64,000 bases of DNA, taken from positions 597,938-661,937 of the forward strand of contig NZ_ANAH02000064.1 in NCBI RefSeq assembly GCF_000335475.2, read 5' to 3'. Below, in pieces: positions 26,381 to 35,152 of this stretch (the first letter of the stretch is position 1; each line of letters begins with the position of its first letter). This stretch comes from Cystobacter fuscus DSM 2262. GTDB taxonomy: Bacteria; Myxococcota; Myxococcia; Myxococcales; Myxococcaceae. The notes under the pieces were generated by a model that saw nothing but the letters and a program-made list of their open reading frames with translations, made no database searches and was not told where the DNA came from. The translations under genes were made by a program, and so were the position numbers.

Positions 26381-26607
26381 CGCGCGCCCGCCGCCTCTCC
26401 TGGCGGCGTGGGGTGTTGTCCTTCACCGGTAGAGCAGGCGGGCACCCGAGCCGTTGTCGGCTGGGCTGGCCCCATATGTTCCCGGTGTGTCTTTGGCAAG
26501 TCTGTACATCCCGGGTCCAGGGTCCCAGTTTTCTGCCACGCGGGGGGGGAAGGTTCCCGCGCTCTGAACCGAAAGGTTCTCACGCAACCAACAACAAGGA
26601 GCGGCAC

Positions 26608-27195
26608 ATGCGGAAGCTGATGGCGGCGGTGATGGTGGTGTCGGGTCTGGGTCTGGTGACGGGGTGCGAGCGCAAGGGCGACGTCCAGCGGCAGCAGGAG
26701 AACGTGGCCGAGGCCCAACGCGAGGTGCTCGAGGAGCAGCGCGAGGCGCGCCAGGACATCGCCGCCAACGCCCAGGACGAGCAGGAGGACGTGGCCGAGG
26801 CCCGTCAGGACCTGGCCGAAGAGCAGAACAAGCTCGCCGACAAGCAGTACGAGCAACTCTCCGACAACCAGAACACGGCCACGGGCGGCAGCGGCGTGGT
26901 CAGCGACAAGCAGGCCAGGCTGGAAGAGGTGAAGGGCACCATCCAGTCGGCGTCGAGCGGCAATCTCACGCTCATCGTCCCCGACAAGGACAATCAGCTC
27001 ATGCGCTTCAAGTCGGACTCGCAGGTGAAGGTGATGCGTGACGACAAGGCGCTGTCCCTGTCCAGCCTCAAGGCGGGTGACGAGGTCCGCGCGTCCTACC
27101 AGATGGATCCGAATGGCCAGATGCTGCTGCGCAGCGTCGAGGTCACCAAGACGAGCGCCAAGAGCCTGCCGGACATGCCCGACATGGCCAAGTAG
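26608..27195 (+). CDS. Lipoprotein with coiled coil and DUF5666-like C-terminal domain
   Basis: A 195-residue lipoprotein (lipobox LVTGC, Cys20). A highly charged Gln/Glu-rich coiled coil of about 70 residues (QRQQENVAEAQREVLEEQREA onward) precedes a small C-terminal beta domain of about 80 residues (VKGTIQSASSG...LKAGDEVRASYQ). That domain is shared with the secreted protein encoded at 27413. ATG 26608 is preceded by AAGGAG. The leader contains a small GAACC-GAAA-GGTTC hairpin (26566-26579). A strong terminator follows. Function unknown. Confidence 0.72.
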   Translation: MRKLMAAVMVVSGLGLVTGCERKGDVQRQQENVAEAQREVLEEQREARQDIAANAQDEQEDVAEARQDLAEEQNKLADKQYEQLSDNQNTATGGSGVVSDKQARLEEVKGTIQSASSGNLTLIVPDKDNQLMRFKSDSQVKVMRDDKALSLSSLKAGDEVRASYQMDPNGQMLLRSVEVTKTSAKSLPDMPDMAK

Positions 27196-27215
27196 CACCT
27201 GATGTCTGGAAGACA

Positions 27216-27252
27216 GCACGGCCTCCGCTCTCGAGCGGGGCCGTGTTTTTTT
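27216..27252 (+). terminator. Rho-independent terminator
   Basis: Two stacked stems, CACGGCC/GGCCGTG (27217-27223 with 27239-27245) enclosing CCGCTC/GAGCGG, are followed by seven T residues. The terminator lies 21 bp after the coiled-coil lipoprotein stop. It is among the clearest terminators in the window. Confidence 0.85.
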
Positions 27253-27412
27253 ATTCACGGCAATCCCTCCCAGTCATCCTGTTCGAGGGGGATGCGTGCG
27301 TGCGTGTGCTCGTGCGTCAAGACTTCTCCTGATGGGGGGCGGAAGCCCAGTTTTCTTTCAGGGTCCATGGAAAGGGACCGTGTCGGGGAAAAAACCTGAA
27401 AGGGAATGGCAC

Positions 27413-27979
27413 ATGCGGCAATGGATGATCGCGGCAGTGGCGGTGACGGGGCTGACCCTGACGATGGGGGCCCAGGGCGTGGCTCATGCCCAGGGGCAGG
27501 GGAACAACGGCACCATGCAGGGGGAGCGGCAAATGGGAAGCGCGGGCCCGGGTCAGGGGCCACGCGATCGGATGCAGGCGCCATTCGAGGGGGAGTCCGG
27601 GGCCTCCGTCGTCACGCTTCCGACGCCGGGCTGGGGCAGCGACAACCAGGGCACGGGTGGCAGCGGCACGGGCGTGGGCGGCGGTGGTACGGGTGGCAGC
27701 GGCATGCTCAGCACCGACACGATGCAGGAAAAGGGCATCATCCGCTCGGTGTCGGACAAGGGGATGACGATCTCCGTTCCCAAGAAGAATCGCATCGTGA
27801 CCCTGCGCGTGGACGATCAGGTGCAGTTGCTGCGCGATGATCAGCCCCTGGCCCTGTCGAGCCTGCAGGTGGGCGACGAGGTACGGGCCACCTATCAGTT
27901 CAACGAGGACGGGGAGAAGGTGCTGCGCGGCCTCGAGGTGACCAAGGAGCGCGCCGAGCAAGCCAAGAAGAAGAAATAG
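27413..27979 (+). CDS. Secreted protein with Gly-rich linker and DUF5666-like domain
   Basis: A 188-residue protein with a Sec signal peptide ending AHA (about residue 26). Gln/Gly-rich and GTGGSGTGVGGGGTGGSG low-complexity linkers lead to a C-terminal domain (KGIIRSVSDKGMTISVPKK...LQVGDEVRATYQ). The domain matches the C-terminus of the lipoprotein at 26608 in length and key residues. Both genes also share CCCAGTTTTCT upstream (26524-26534 and 27346-27356). It ends in a lysine-rich tail. Function unknown, probably a periplasmic structural or stress protein. Confidence 0.7.
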   Translation: MRQWMIAAVAVTGLTLTMGAQGVAHAQGQGNNGTMQGERQMGSAGPGQGPRDRMQAPFEGESGASVVTLPTPGWGSDNQGTGGSGTGVGGGGTGGSGMLSTDTMQEKGIIRSVSDKGMTISVPKKNRIVTLRVDDQVQLLRDDQPLALSSLQVGDEVRATYQFNEDGEKVLRGLEVTKERAEQAKKKK

Positions 27980-28090
27980 GGCGCCCTCGCGACGCGGGAC
28001 ACGGCGTCCGCGCCCCCTGGAGGGCAGCGGGCCGTGTGCCCCGCGGGGAATGCTTGAGCTGGAGCGCGCGAGGTCCGAGACTCACAGGCC

Positions 28091-29107
28091 ATGCTTCCCT
28101 CGATGCAAGATGTGATGGAGTTGCACCGGCGCTGGTGCATCGCGGACGGGCACGCGGACTCGCTGATGTGGAATCGCGATCTCTGCGAGCGCTCCTCCGA
28201 GGGGCACGTGGACTTTCCCCGCCTGCGCGAGGTGGGGATGAAGTTGCAATGCTTCACGCTCGTCACCCGTGGCTTTCCCTTCATCGGCGGCTTCGAGACC
28301 TTCGCCCTGATGCGCGGGTGGCCCCGGGCGGCCCGCGCGAGTGAATGGTCGCGCGCCCTGTGGCAGATCGAGCGTCTGGAGGAGTTCTGCCGCCGCTCCG
28401 AGGGGCAGGTGGGCATCGCCACCTCGGGACGCGCGCTGGAGGACAACCTCGCGCGGGGGCGGCTGTCGGCCGTGCTCGGCATCGAGGGGGCGCATGCCAT
28501 CGAGGGGCGGGTGGAGCGCGTGGCGGAGCTGCACCAGCGCGGCGTGCGCTTCATGGGGCTCACCCACCTGTCCAACAACGAGGCGGGAGGCTCCTCCTTT
28601 CCGCTGATGGGCAACCGGCCCCTGTCACCCCTGGGGCACGCGGTGCTGGAGGAGATGGCGCGCGTGGGCATGGGGGTGGACATGGCCCACGCCTCCGAGC
28701 GGACGCTGACGGACATCCTCGCCCACCCCACGGCCCGCGTCTTCTCCTCCCACACGGGGGTGCGGGGCGCGGGGGGCGGTTGGCGCAACCTCTCGGACGA
28801 GGTGCTGCGGGGCATCGCCCGGCGCGGCGGCGTGGTGGGCATCATCCTCGCGCCCGTGTACCTGGGGGGAGATGCCCTCGATGACGTCGTGCGCCACATC
28901 GAGCATGCGCTGGACGTGATGGGGGAGGAGGGGGTGGGGATCGGCTCGGACTATGACGGCATGGTGGCCCTGCCCAAGGGCATCCAGGACGTGACGGACC
29001 TGCCCAAGCTCACCCAGGTGCTGCTGCGCCGTCACCCCGAGGCGCTCGTGGAGCGCGTGCTCGGCGGAAACTTCCGGAGGTTCTTCCGCGAGACCCTGGG
29101 CGGTTGA
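28091..29107 (+). CDS. Membrane dipeptidase (peptidase family M19)
   Basis: A 338-residue renal-dipeptidase-like zinc enzyme. It has the dinuclear-zinc ligands in order: DGHAD (H21, D23), IEGAH (bridging E132), DMAH (H200), SSHTG (H221), and the GSDYDG motif (D287). It hydrolyses dipeptides, including some with D-residues. No signal peptide is seen, so it is likely cytoplasmic here. It is monocistronic, between the secreted-protein genes. Confidence 0.92.
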   Translation: MLPSMQDVMELHRRWCIADGHADSLMWNRDLCERSSEGHVDFPRLREVGMKLQCFTLVTRGFPFIGGFETFALMRGWPRAARASEWSRALWQIERLEEFCRRSEGQVGIATSGRALEDNLARGRLSAVLGIEGAHAIEGRVERVAELHQRGVRFMGLTHLSNNEAGGSSFPLMGNRPLSPLGHAVLEEMARVGMGVDMAHASERTLTDILAHPTARVFSSHTGVRGAGGGWRNLSDEVLRGIARRGGVVGIILAPVYLGGDALDDVVRHIEHALDVMGEEGVGIGSDYDGMVALPKGIQDVTDLPKLTQVLLRRHPEALVERVLGGNFRRFFRETLGG

Positions 29108-29153
29108 GCTGGGTTGACCGGACCCCCGGCGCCTGGGATCGTCCCGCGCCGTG

Positions 29154-29534
29154 ATGAATCGCACCTGGGTCCTGTCATCGTTGCTGCTTGGCTCCTTCCT
29201 CCTGTCCGCGTGTGGCGCCAAGGCGGGCGATGCGTGCAAGGACAGCACGGCGTTCAGCTGTGCCTCCGAGAAGGAGGCGCTGGAGTGCCGCAATTCGCAG
29301 TGGCGCGCGCTGCCGTGCCGGGGAAGCGAGGGGTGTGACGAGGCCTCGGGCAAGGTGGTGTGTGACATGCGCGGCAGCGTCGAGGGCGATGCGTGCGCGC
29401 TCACCGCCGAGGGCCGGGGGTTGTGCACGGAGGATGGCAAGGGCGTGCTCGAGTGCCGCATGGGCACGCTGGTGCGCACCCGGACGTGCGGCACGTGCTC
29501 CATGGACAACGCGCTCGTCAGCTGCACGCCGTGA
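29154..29534 (+). CDS. Cysteine-rich small lipoprotein
   Basis: A 126-residue lipoprotein (lipobox LLSAC, Cys20) with ten or more further cysteines in a repeating pattern (GDACKDSTAFSC, CRNSQWRALPCRG, GDACALTAEGRGLC, TCGTCSMD). These suggest two disulphide-rich modules exported to the envelope. GTG 29151 directly precedes ATG 29154; I take the ATG. No family recognised; such proteins are frequent in myxobacteria. Confidence 0.72.
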   Translation: MNRTWVLSSLLLGSFLLSACGAKAGDACKDSTAFSCASEKEALECRNSQWRALPCRGSEGCDEASGKVVCDMRGSVEGDACALTAEGRGLCTEDGKGVLECRMGTLVRTRTCGTCSMDNALVSCTP

Positions 29535-29543
29535 GTCCGGACT

Positions 29544-30326
29544 TCACAGCTCCGCCAGGAAGCGCTCGAGCACGGCGTTGAAGGCCTCGGGCCGCTCCTG
29601 GTTGGGCAGGTGGCCCGCGTCCGGGATGATTTCCAGCCGCGCGCCGGAGATGAGGTCCGCCATCTGCCGGGCCTTGTCCGACGGGGTGAGGGCGTCCTTG
29701 TCGCCCACCACCACGAGGGCGGGGCCGGCGTAGCGCGCGAGGATGTCCTTGTTGTCCGGGCGCAGGGCCATGCCCCGCTGGGCCGCGGCGAGGCCCTCGG
29801 GCGTGGCCGCGCGCATGAGCGCCGCCACCTCGCGCCCCACGTCCGAGTCCGGGCCCGCGGCCACCAGCCGCGGCAGCATCGCGCGCACGCTCGCCTCGGG
29901 GCCCTCGCGCAGGGCGTCCTGGGCCGCGGCTTCCCGGCGCGTGCGTCCCGCCTCGTCGTCCGCCCCCGCCTGGGTGTCCACGAGCACGAGCCCCCGGACG
30001 CGGCCCGCGTCCTCGCGCAAGAGGGCCATGCTGGCGTAGCCGCCCATGGACACGCCGCCCACCACCGCCGACTCCACGCCCAGCGCGTCGAGGATCGCCA
30101 GGCCATCCTGGGCGAGGCGCGACATCTCCGTGGGCCCCTCGCCCAACGCGCTCCGTCCGAGCCCCCGCGCATCCGGCAGGATGAAGCGGTAGCGGTGGGA
30201 CAGGGCCTTCACCTGGGGGGCGAAGGCGTCCGCGTGCAGGGGAAACGCGTGGAAGAGCAGCACGGCCGGTCCGCGGCCCTCGTCGCGGTAGTGCAGGGGG
30301 ACGCCATCGACGGTGAGGGTGGGCAT
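29544..30326 (-). CDS. Alpha/beta-fold hydrolase
   Basis: A 260-residue classical alpha/beta hydrolase. It has the oxyanion segment LLFHAFPLHADAF, nucleophile elbow GVSMGG, acid GDKDALTP and His in DAGHLPNQE. It resembles 3-oxoadipate enol-lactonase-like and related esterases, but the substrate is not readable. It begins 25 bp downstream of the corA stop, so it may be co-transcribed with corA. Confidence 0.85.
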   Translation of the reverse strand: MPTLTVDGVPLHYRDEGRGPAVLLFHAFPLHADAFAPQVKALSHRYRFILPDARGLGRSALGEGPTEMSRLAQDGLAILDALGVESAVVGGVSMGGYASMALLREDAGRVRGLVLVDTQAGADDEAGRTRREAAAQDALREGPEASVRAMLPRLVAAGPDSDVGREVAALMRAATPEGLAAAQRGMALRPDNKDILARYAGPALVVVGDKDALTPSDKARQMADLISGARLEIIPDAGHLPNQERPEAFNAVLERFLAEL

Positions 30327-30351
30327 GGGTGCTCCCGGGAGGAAGAGGGGT

Positions 30352-31296
30352 TTAGAGCCAGTGCTTGCGCCGGAACCAGAACATGAGCCCCGTGGGCAGG
30401 CCTACCACCGACAGCATCATCAGCCAGAAGAAGCCCCGGTGGGACAGGAAGTCGAAGTTCTGTCCGAAGAAGCCCGTGATGAAGGACAGGGGCAGGAAGA
30501 TGGTGGAGAAGATGGTGAGCTGCTTGGTGATGTCGTTGGTGCGGTTGGCCACCATGGACAGGTAGCCGTCCATCACGTTGCCCAGCAGATCCCTCCCGGA
30601 GTCGATCTGCTCGTACAGCCGCACCAGGTGATCGTACACGTCGCGGAAGTAGAGCACCGTGCGCTCGCTCACGTTGGGGATGCCCCGCCGCACGAGCAGT
30701 CCCACCACGTCGCGCTGGGGCGAGAGCACCCGGCGCAGCGTCACCAGCGCGCGCTTCATGGCGAAGACGCGCTGCAGGTGCTCCGGCTGGGGGTTCTCGA
30801 AGACCGCGGACTCCAGGTCCTCCAGCTCGTCGTTGAAGTGGTCGAGGATGGGGAAGTTGCCGTCCACCAGCGCGTCCGCGAACAGGTAGAGCAGCACGTC
30901 CACGCCGCGGCCCAGCGTCGCCTCGGGATCGGCGCGGATGCGCTGGCCCACCGCCTCCAGGCCCGGAAAGGGCAGCTCGTGCACGGTGATGATCCAGTCC
31001 GGGCCGAGGAAGAAGTGGTGCTCGTGCAGCGTCAGGTGGCACACGTCGTCCGCGAGCGCGGTGAACCCCTGGAGCACGATGAACTGATGGTTCGGGTACT
31101 CCTCCAGCTTGGGCCGCTGGTCCAGGTGCAGACAGTCCTCGATGGCCAGCCGGTGCAGGCCGTAGCGCTCACCCAGCCGCGCCATCACCTCCTCGGTGGG
31201 TTGGAGGATGTCGATCCACTTGCGCCCCGGCTGCTCGAGCAACTCCTCGCCTCCGGTGAGGACGCGACCTTCGTTCAGCAGCAGGACCTGGACCAT
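30352..31296 (-). CDS. corA: CorA-family magnesium/cobalt transporter with GQN signature
   Basis: A 314-residue CorA. A large N-terminal cytoplasmic alpha/beta domain and long stalk helix (about 200-260) are followed by two C-terminal membrane helices separated by the selectivity loop. The loop reads FFGQNFDFL, i.e. GQN in place of the canonical GMN, near residue 280. The C-terminus is the usual basic WFRRKHWL. The pentameric channel imports Mg2+ by family knowledge; the GQN change may alter selectivity. It is divergent from the helical protein gene by 55 bp. Confidence 0.88.
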   Translation of the reverse strand: MVQVLLLNEGRVLTGGEELLEQPGRKWIDILQPTEEVMARLGERYGLHRLAIEDCLHLDQRPKLEEYPNHQFIVLQGFTALADDVCHLTLHEHHFFLGPDWIITVHELPFPGLEAVGQRIRADPEATLGRGVDVLLYLFADALVDGNFPILDHFNDELEDLESAVFENPQPEHLQRVFAMKRALVTLRRVLSPQRDVVGLLVRRGIPNVSERTVLYFRDVYDHLVRLYEQIDSGRDLLGNVMDGYLSMVANRTNDITKQLTIFSTIFLPLSFITGFFGQNFDFLSHRGFFWLMMLSVVGLPTGLMFWFRRKHWL

Positions 31297-31351
31297 GCGC
31301 GCGAATGCATAGATCGCGCCCCCTCCGAAGTCGAGTACAGTGGGAGGCGCC

Positions 31352-32521
31352 GTGTCCGCCGATACTTCGCCCCCGCCCGCGCTGTCCCCCCGACTCGAAG
31401 AGCTCCTGCACTCCCTCTCGGATCAGGCTTTCGCCCAACGCATGCGCGAGGTGTACACGGCCGCGGGCCAGGCGATTGTCCGCCTGAGCGATCTGGATCT
31501 GCTGAAGTACGAGACGGCCAGCGTGGAGGACAGCCCGGATCTCTCGCTGTGGGAGGAGATGGCGCCCGTCATCCGGGACACGGTGATGGACGTCAACCGG
31601 CTGCTCAACGTCATCCGCGAGCAGTGCGCGTCGCGCTCGGCGGCGAGCGCCTCGGGGGGAGAGGTGCCCCTGCAAGCCAGCGTGGAGGCCCGGCGCGCCA
31701 AGGACGCCACCGAGCTGCTCCAGGGCTGGATGCAACAGCTCGCCCAGGGCATCACCCAGCTCGGCGAGACGATGCGCAACCCCGCGGTCGTGTCGGACCG
31801 GTGGACGCTGTTGGCGGAGATCCAGCGGCTGCGCGAGCGCTTCCGCGAGCAGATTGGCAACCTCGTCTTCGAGTCGGCCAGTGCCTTCGGGCCGGTGACG
31901 CGGCAGCAGGTGGTGCCCGGACACGAGGCGGAGGTGCAGGCGGCGGTGATGGTGCGGGCGATCGTGGCGGACCTGTCGCGCATCGTCGCGGCGCGGCTGG
32001 GCCGGGTGCGCGAGGCCGAGCCCGAGGACGTGCAGTGGAACGCCCAGCAATTGCAGACCGAGCTGGATGCGTTCGGGCGCACCGTGGCCTACCGCCACCT
32101 GCGCGCCCAGGACAAGCGGCAGATCATCGAGCTGCGCGGCCGGGTGGGCAGGCTCGCCATCCAGGCGTCGCTGCTCAGGCAGGAGCTGCTGTCGCTGATG
32201 GAGGAGCTGGATGGCTTCGTGCGCTCGCTCTCCAGCGTGAACAAGCGCCAGATGCTCATCGCCCATGACCGCGAGGTGTGGGCGGGGTGCGGCGTGCGGC
32301 TGGAGCGGGCCGTGGGGCTGTTGGGCACGGAGCCCGCCGTGGCGGCACGCACCGTGGCCGAGGCCGCCGCCAGCGCCCAATCCCTCTACGGGCGAGATCC
32401 CTCGCTCGACGCCTTCCTGCGCAAGGCGCGCAAGACGCAGCTCGCCCAGCTGTCCGTCCCCGAACTGCGCACCACGATCGAGTCCCTCCAGTCGCTCCTG
32501 GCCGGCCTGGACGTCCTCTAG
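31352..32521 (+). CDS. Helical protein of unknown function
   Basis: A 389-residue protein, predicted almost entirely alpha-helical (many Leu/Glu/Arg heptad-like stretches such as LLAEIQRLRERFREQIGNL and IQASLLRQELLSLMEELDGF), with no membrane segment or signal. GTG 31352 has GGGAGG 5 bp upstream; GTG 31340 is an alternative. No known family. It is divergent from corA. Confidence 0.68.
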   Translation: MSADTSPPPALSPRLEELLHSLSDQAFAQRMREVYTAAGQAIVRLSDLDLLKYETASVEDSPDLSLWEEMAPVIRDTVMDVNRLLNVIREQCASRSAASASGGEVPLQASVEARRAKDATELLQGWMQQLAQGITQLGETMRNPAVVSDRWTLLAEIQRLRERFREQIGNLVFESASAFGPVTRQQVVPGHEAEVQAAVMVRAIVADLSRIVAARLGRVREAEPEDVQWNAQQLQTELDAFGRTVAYRHLRAQDKRQIIELRGRVGRLAIQASLLRQELLSLMEELDGFVRSLSSVNKRQMLIAHDREVWAGCGVRLERAVGLLGTEPAVAARTVAEAAASAQSLYGRDPSLDAFLRKARKTQLAQLSVPELRTTIESLQSLLAGLDVL

Positions 32522-32898
32522 GCCTGGGCGCCGCCCGAAACCCGGAGACGGTTCAGACACGAACCTTTCCACCACGAATTCAACTGTGTATATCGCCTGT
32601 ACGAGCGGCCTGGAAACGTGTGTGCCGGATGGGGTGTCCTGACTCAGGACAGACTGTAGCGGATTCAGACACCCCAAATGGAGGGTTGCCAACCCCCCTG
32701 GGTTCCTGGGCTTTTTTTTGAGGTGTAAAAGGGCTTTACGACGCGGTGCGAAAAAGGCGTGACATTCACGCTCCACAGGGACTCGCCTGGAGAGTTCACA
32801 AGACTGTCATTCCCAGGCTTTGGCGGCTGGCCCGCTTCCTGCTCATGGGGAGTGGCGTGTGACGGCATCCCCGCTGTCGCCCAGGAGGAGTCCCCCCA
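32522..32898 (+). promoter_or_regulatory. Upstream/leader region of the first M4 protease gene
   Basis: No gene lies in this 377-bp region. From 32634 onward it is repeated upstream of the second protease gene. It holds a perfect palindrome TCCTGA-C-TCAGGA (32637-32649), a T8 run near 32712-32719, and a nearly identical leader (32735-32898) containing GCGTGA-CAT-TCACGC (32757-32771). A strong Shine-Dalgarno AGGAGGAG precedes the GTG start. It probably contains the protease promoter and operator(s). Confidence 0.6.
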
Positions 32899-34788
32899 GT
32901 GACTCGTATTCGCTTCCTTGCTGCTGCGTTGCTCGCCCTTCCCCTCGCCGCCTGCGAGGTCGACAATTCCCAGCTGCCCGAGGGTGAGCAGAAGTTCGAT
33001 GAGGCCGCCGACCTCGGCGACATCAAGGCCGCGCTCGCGGCGCTGCCCTCGGCCGAGGTCGCCGGCCAGGAGGCCAACGGCATCCCCTTCATGATCACCG
33101 GCCGGCTGGGCAAGGCTGACGAGGTCCAGGGTCTGGCCGCTGGCGCCGGTGGCCGCGTGAGCAAGGCGCTGCCCGGCATCGCCGCGGCGTTCCGCCTCAA
33201 CGCGGCGGACCTGGTCGCCAAGCGCTCGCGCACGGACGCGCAGGGCGTGACGCACATCCGCTACGGCCAGACGAAGAACGGCCTGCCCGTGGTGAACGAG
33301 GAGCTGATCGTCCACGTCGGCCAGGACAACACCATCATCGCGGCCAACGGCACGGCGCACGACGGTGAGATCGCTCCCGCCCGCGCGACCATCTCCGCGG
33401 AGGCCGCGAAGGTGGCCGCCCTGGACAGCACGGTGGGCCGCCACCTGCAGGTGGACGGCGTGCGCCTGGTGTACGTGCGCCCCTCCTCCGACGCCAAGCT
33501 CCAGCTGGCCTATGAGGCCATCGTGAGCGGCGAGGGCCTCGACCTGCCCATCAAGGACGCCGTCTACGTGAGCGCCCTGAATGGCTCCATCGTGGCGCGT
33601 CACGCGAAGATCCACTCGGCGCTCAACCGCAAGGTGTACTCGGCCAACAACGGCAGCTCCACCCCGGGCACGCTCAAGCGCTCCGAGGGCCAGGCGGCCA
33701 CGGGTGACTCCCACGTCGATGGCAACTACGACAAGCTGGGTGGCACCTACAACTGCTACAAGAACAACTTTGGCCGTGACTCGTTCGACAACGCGGGCGC
33801 CACGCTCATCAGCACGGTGCACTACAGCAGCAGGTACACGAACGCCTACTGGGACGGCACCCAGATGGTGTACGGCGACAGCGATGGCGTGCAGTCGGCG
33901 CCGCTGGGCCTGTCTGGCGACGTGACCACGCACGAGCTCACCCACGCGGTGACCGAGTACGAGTCCAACCTCACCTACTCGGGTGAGTCCGGCGGCATCA
34001 ACGAGGCGCTGAGCGACATCTTCGGCGCCTACTGCGAGAGCTACGAGTCGGGCACCTGGGCCACCACCAACGCGGTGTTCAGCGTGGGCGACGACGTGTG
34101 GACCCCGGCCACCGCGGGTGACGCGCTCCGCTACATGTACGACCCGGCCAAGGACGGCGCGTCGCACGACTACTGGACCACCAGCACGAAGAACGTCGAC
34201 GTGCACTACAGCTCGGGCGTGGCCAACCTGGCCTTCACGCTGCTCTCCAAGGGCGGCACGCACCCGCGCGGCAAGTCGACCATCAGCGTGCCGGCCATCG
34301 GCGTGCAGAAGGCCGGCGCCATCTACTACAAGGCCAACACCGACCTCTTCACCGCCTCCACCAACTACTCCCAGGCGAAGGCCTACCTCGAGCAGGCCGC
34401 GGCGGCGCTCTACGGCGCGGGCTCTCCTGAAGTGGCCGCGGTGACGGCCTCCCTGCAGGCGGTGGGCGTCAGTGTCTCCACGCCTCCCAAGACCGTCTAC
34501 CTCAACCAGACGGGCCTGAGCGCGGCCACCAATGCCTCGCTGAGCTTCAGCCTGTCCGTGCCGGCCAACAAGGCGCCCACCTTCGAGATCTCGGGTGGCA
34601 CGGGTGACGCGGACCTCTACGTGCGCGCCGGGGCGGCTCCGACCACGACCACGTACGACTGCCGTCCGTACAAGGCCGGCAACAGCGAGACGTGCGACCT
34701 GGCGGCGAAGACGACGACCACCACGTTCTACGTCCTGCTGCGCGCCTACAGCTCCTTCTCGGGTGTGACGCTGAAGGGCAGCTACTAG
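32899..34788 (+). CDS. M4 (thermolysin) family metallopeptidase, copy 1
   Basis: A 629-residue secreted zinc protease. A signal with lipobox LAAC (Cys19) is followed by an FTP/PepSY-type propeptide (to about residue 250) and the M4 catalytic domain. Catalytic residues are HELTH (345-349), zinc ligand E369 in NEALSD exactly 20 residues after the second histidine, D373, and H436 in DVHYSSG, matching thermolysin. A C-terminal pre-peptidase C-type beta domain (about 535-629, SGGTGDADLYVRAG) may aid surface binding. GTG 32899 follows AGGAGGAG. It probably degrades prey or environmental protein. It is 85-90% similar by eye to the next gene. Confidence 0.93.
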   Translation: MTRIRFLAAALLALPLAACEVDNSQLPEGEQKFDEAADLGDIKAALAALPSAEVAGQEANGIPFMITGRLGKADEVQGLAAGAGGRVSKALPGIAAAFRLNAADLVAKRSRTDAQGVTHIRYGQTKNGLPVVNEELIVHVGQDNTIIAANGTAHDGEIAPARATISAEAAKVAALDSTVGRHLQVDGVRLVYVRPSSDAKLQLAYEAIVSGEGLDLPIKDAVYVSALNGSIVARHAKIHSALNRKVYSANNGSSTPGTLKRSEGQAATGDSHVDGNYDKLGGTYNCYKNNFGRDSFDNAGATLISTVHYSSRYTNAYWDGTQMVYGDSDGVQSAPLGLSGDVTTHELTHAVTEYESNLTYSGESGGINEALSDIFGAYCESYESGTWATTNAVFSVGDDVWTPATAGDALRYMYDPAKDGASHDYWTTSTKNVDVHYSSGVANLAFTLLSKGGTHPRGKSTISVPAIGVQKAGAIYYKANTDLFTASTNYSQAKAYLEQAAAALYGAGSPEVAAVTASLQAVGVSVSTPPKTVYLNQTGLSAATNASLSFSLSVPANKAPTFEISGGTGDADLYVRAGAAPTTTTYDCRPYKAGNSETCDLAAKTTTTTFYVLLRAYSSFSGVTLKGSY

Positions 34789-34813
34789 TCCCTCACGCGC
34801 ACTTGAGCTGAAG

Positions 34814-34857
34814 ACGAACCCCTGGGAGGCCCCCCCCCTCCCGGGGGTTTCGTTTTG
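34814..34857 (+). terminator. Terminator of M4 protease copy 1
   Basis: A 13-bp stem AACCCCTGGGAGG/CCTCCCGGGGGTT (34817-34829 with 34837-34849, one G-T pair) is followed by TCGTTTT. It lies 28 bp after the stop codon. Confidence 0.85.
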
Positions 34858-34886
34858 CGGGCCTTCCCGCCGGGCCGGGAAGGGGA

Positions 34887-35152
34887 GTGTCCTGATTCAG
34901 GTCAGTCCGTAGCGATTTCGGACACCTCAAAGGGACGGGTATCAACCGCCCTGAATAACTTGGATTTTTTCGAGAGATGTAAGGAGGCTTTACGACGCGG
35001 TGCGAAAAAGGCGTGACATTCACGCTCCACAGGGACTCGCCTGGAGAGTTCATAAGGCAGTCATTCCCAGGCTTTGGCGGCTGGCCCGGTTCCTGCTCAT
35101 GGGGAGTGGCGTGTGACGGCATCTCCGCTGTTGCCCAGAAGGAGTCCCCACA
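34887..35152 (+). promoter_or_regulatory. Duplicated upstream/leader region of the second M4 protease gene
   Basis: This region is homologous to 32634-32898. The palindrome near the left end is imperfect here (TCCTGA-T-TCAGGT). The segment 34986-35152 is almost identical to copy 1, including GCGTGA-CAT-TCACGC at 35011-35025 and the purine-rich AGAAGGAG before GTG 35153. No gene is present. Confidence 0.6.

Noticed and set aside
27990..28062. ACACGGC/GCCGTGT inverted repeat as a terminator after the Gly-rich secreted protein
   Set aside because: The arms are about 30 bases apart with no T-tract, so the evidence is too weak to list.
32847..32862. A sigma-54-like TGGC...GC element in the first protease leader
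   Set aside because: The -24 part matches only TGGC and the GC of the -12 element is changed in the second copy, so it is not conserved between paralogues.
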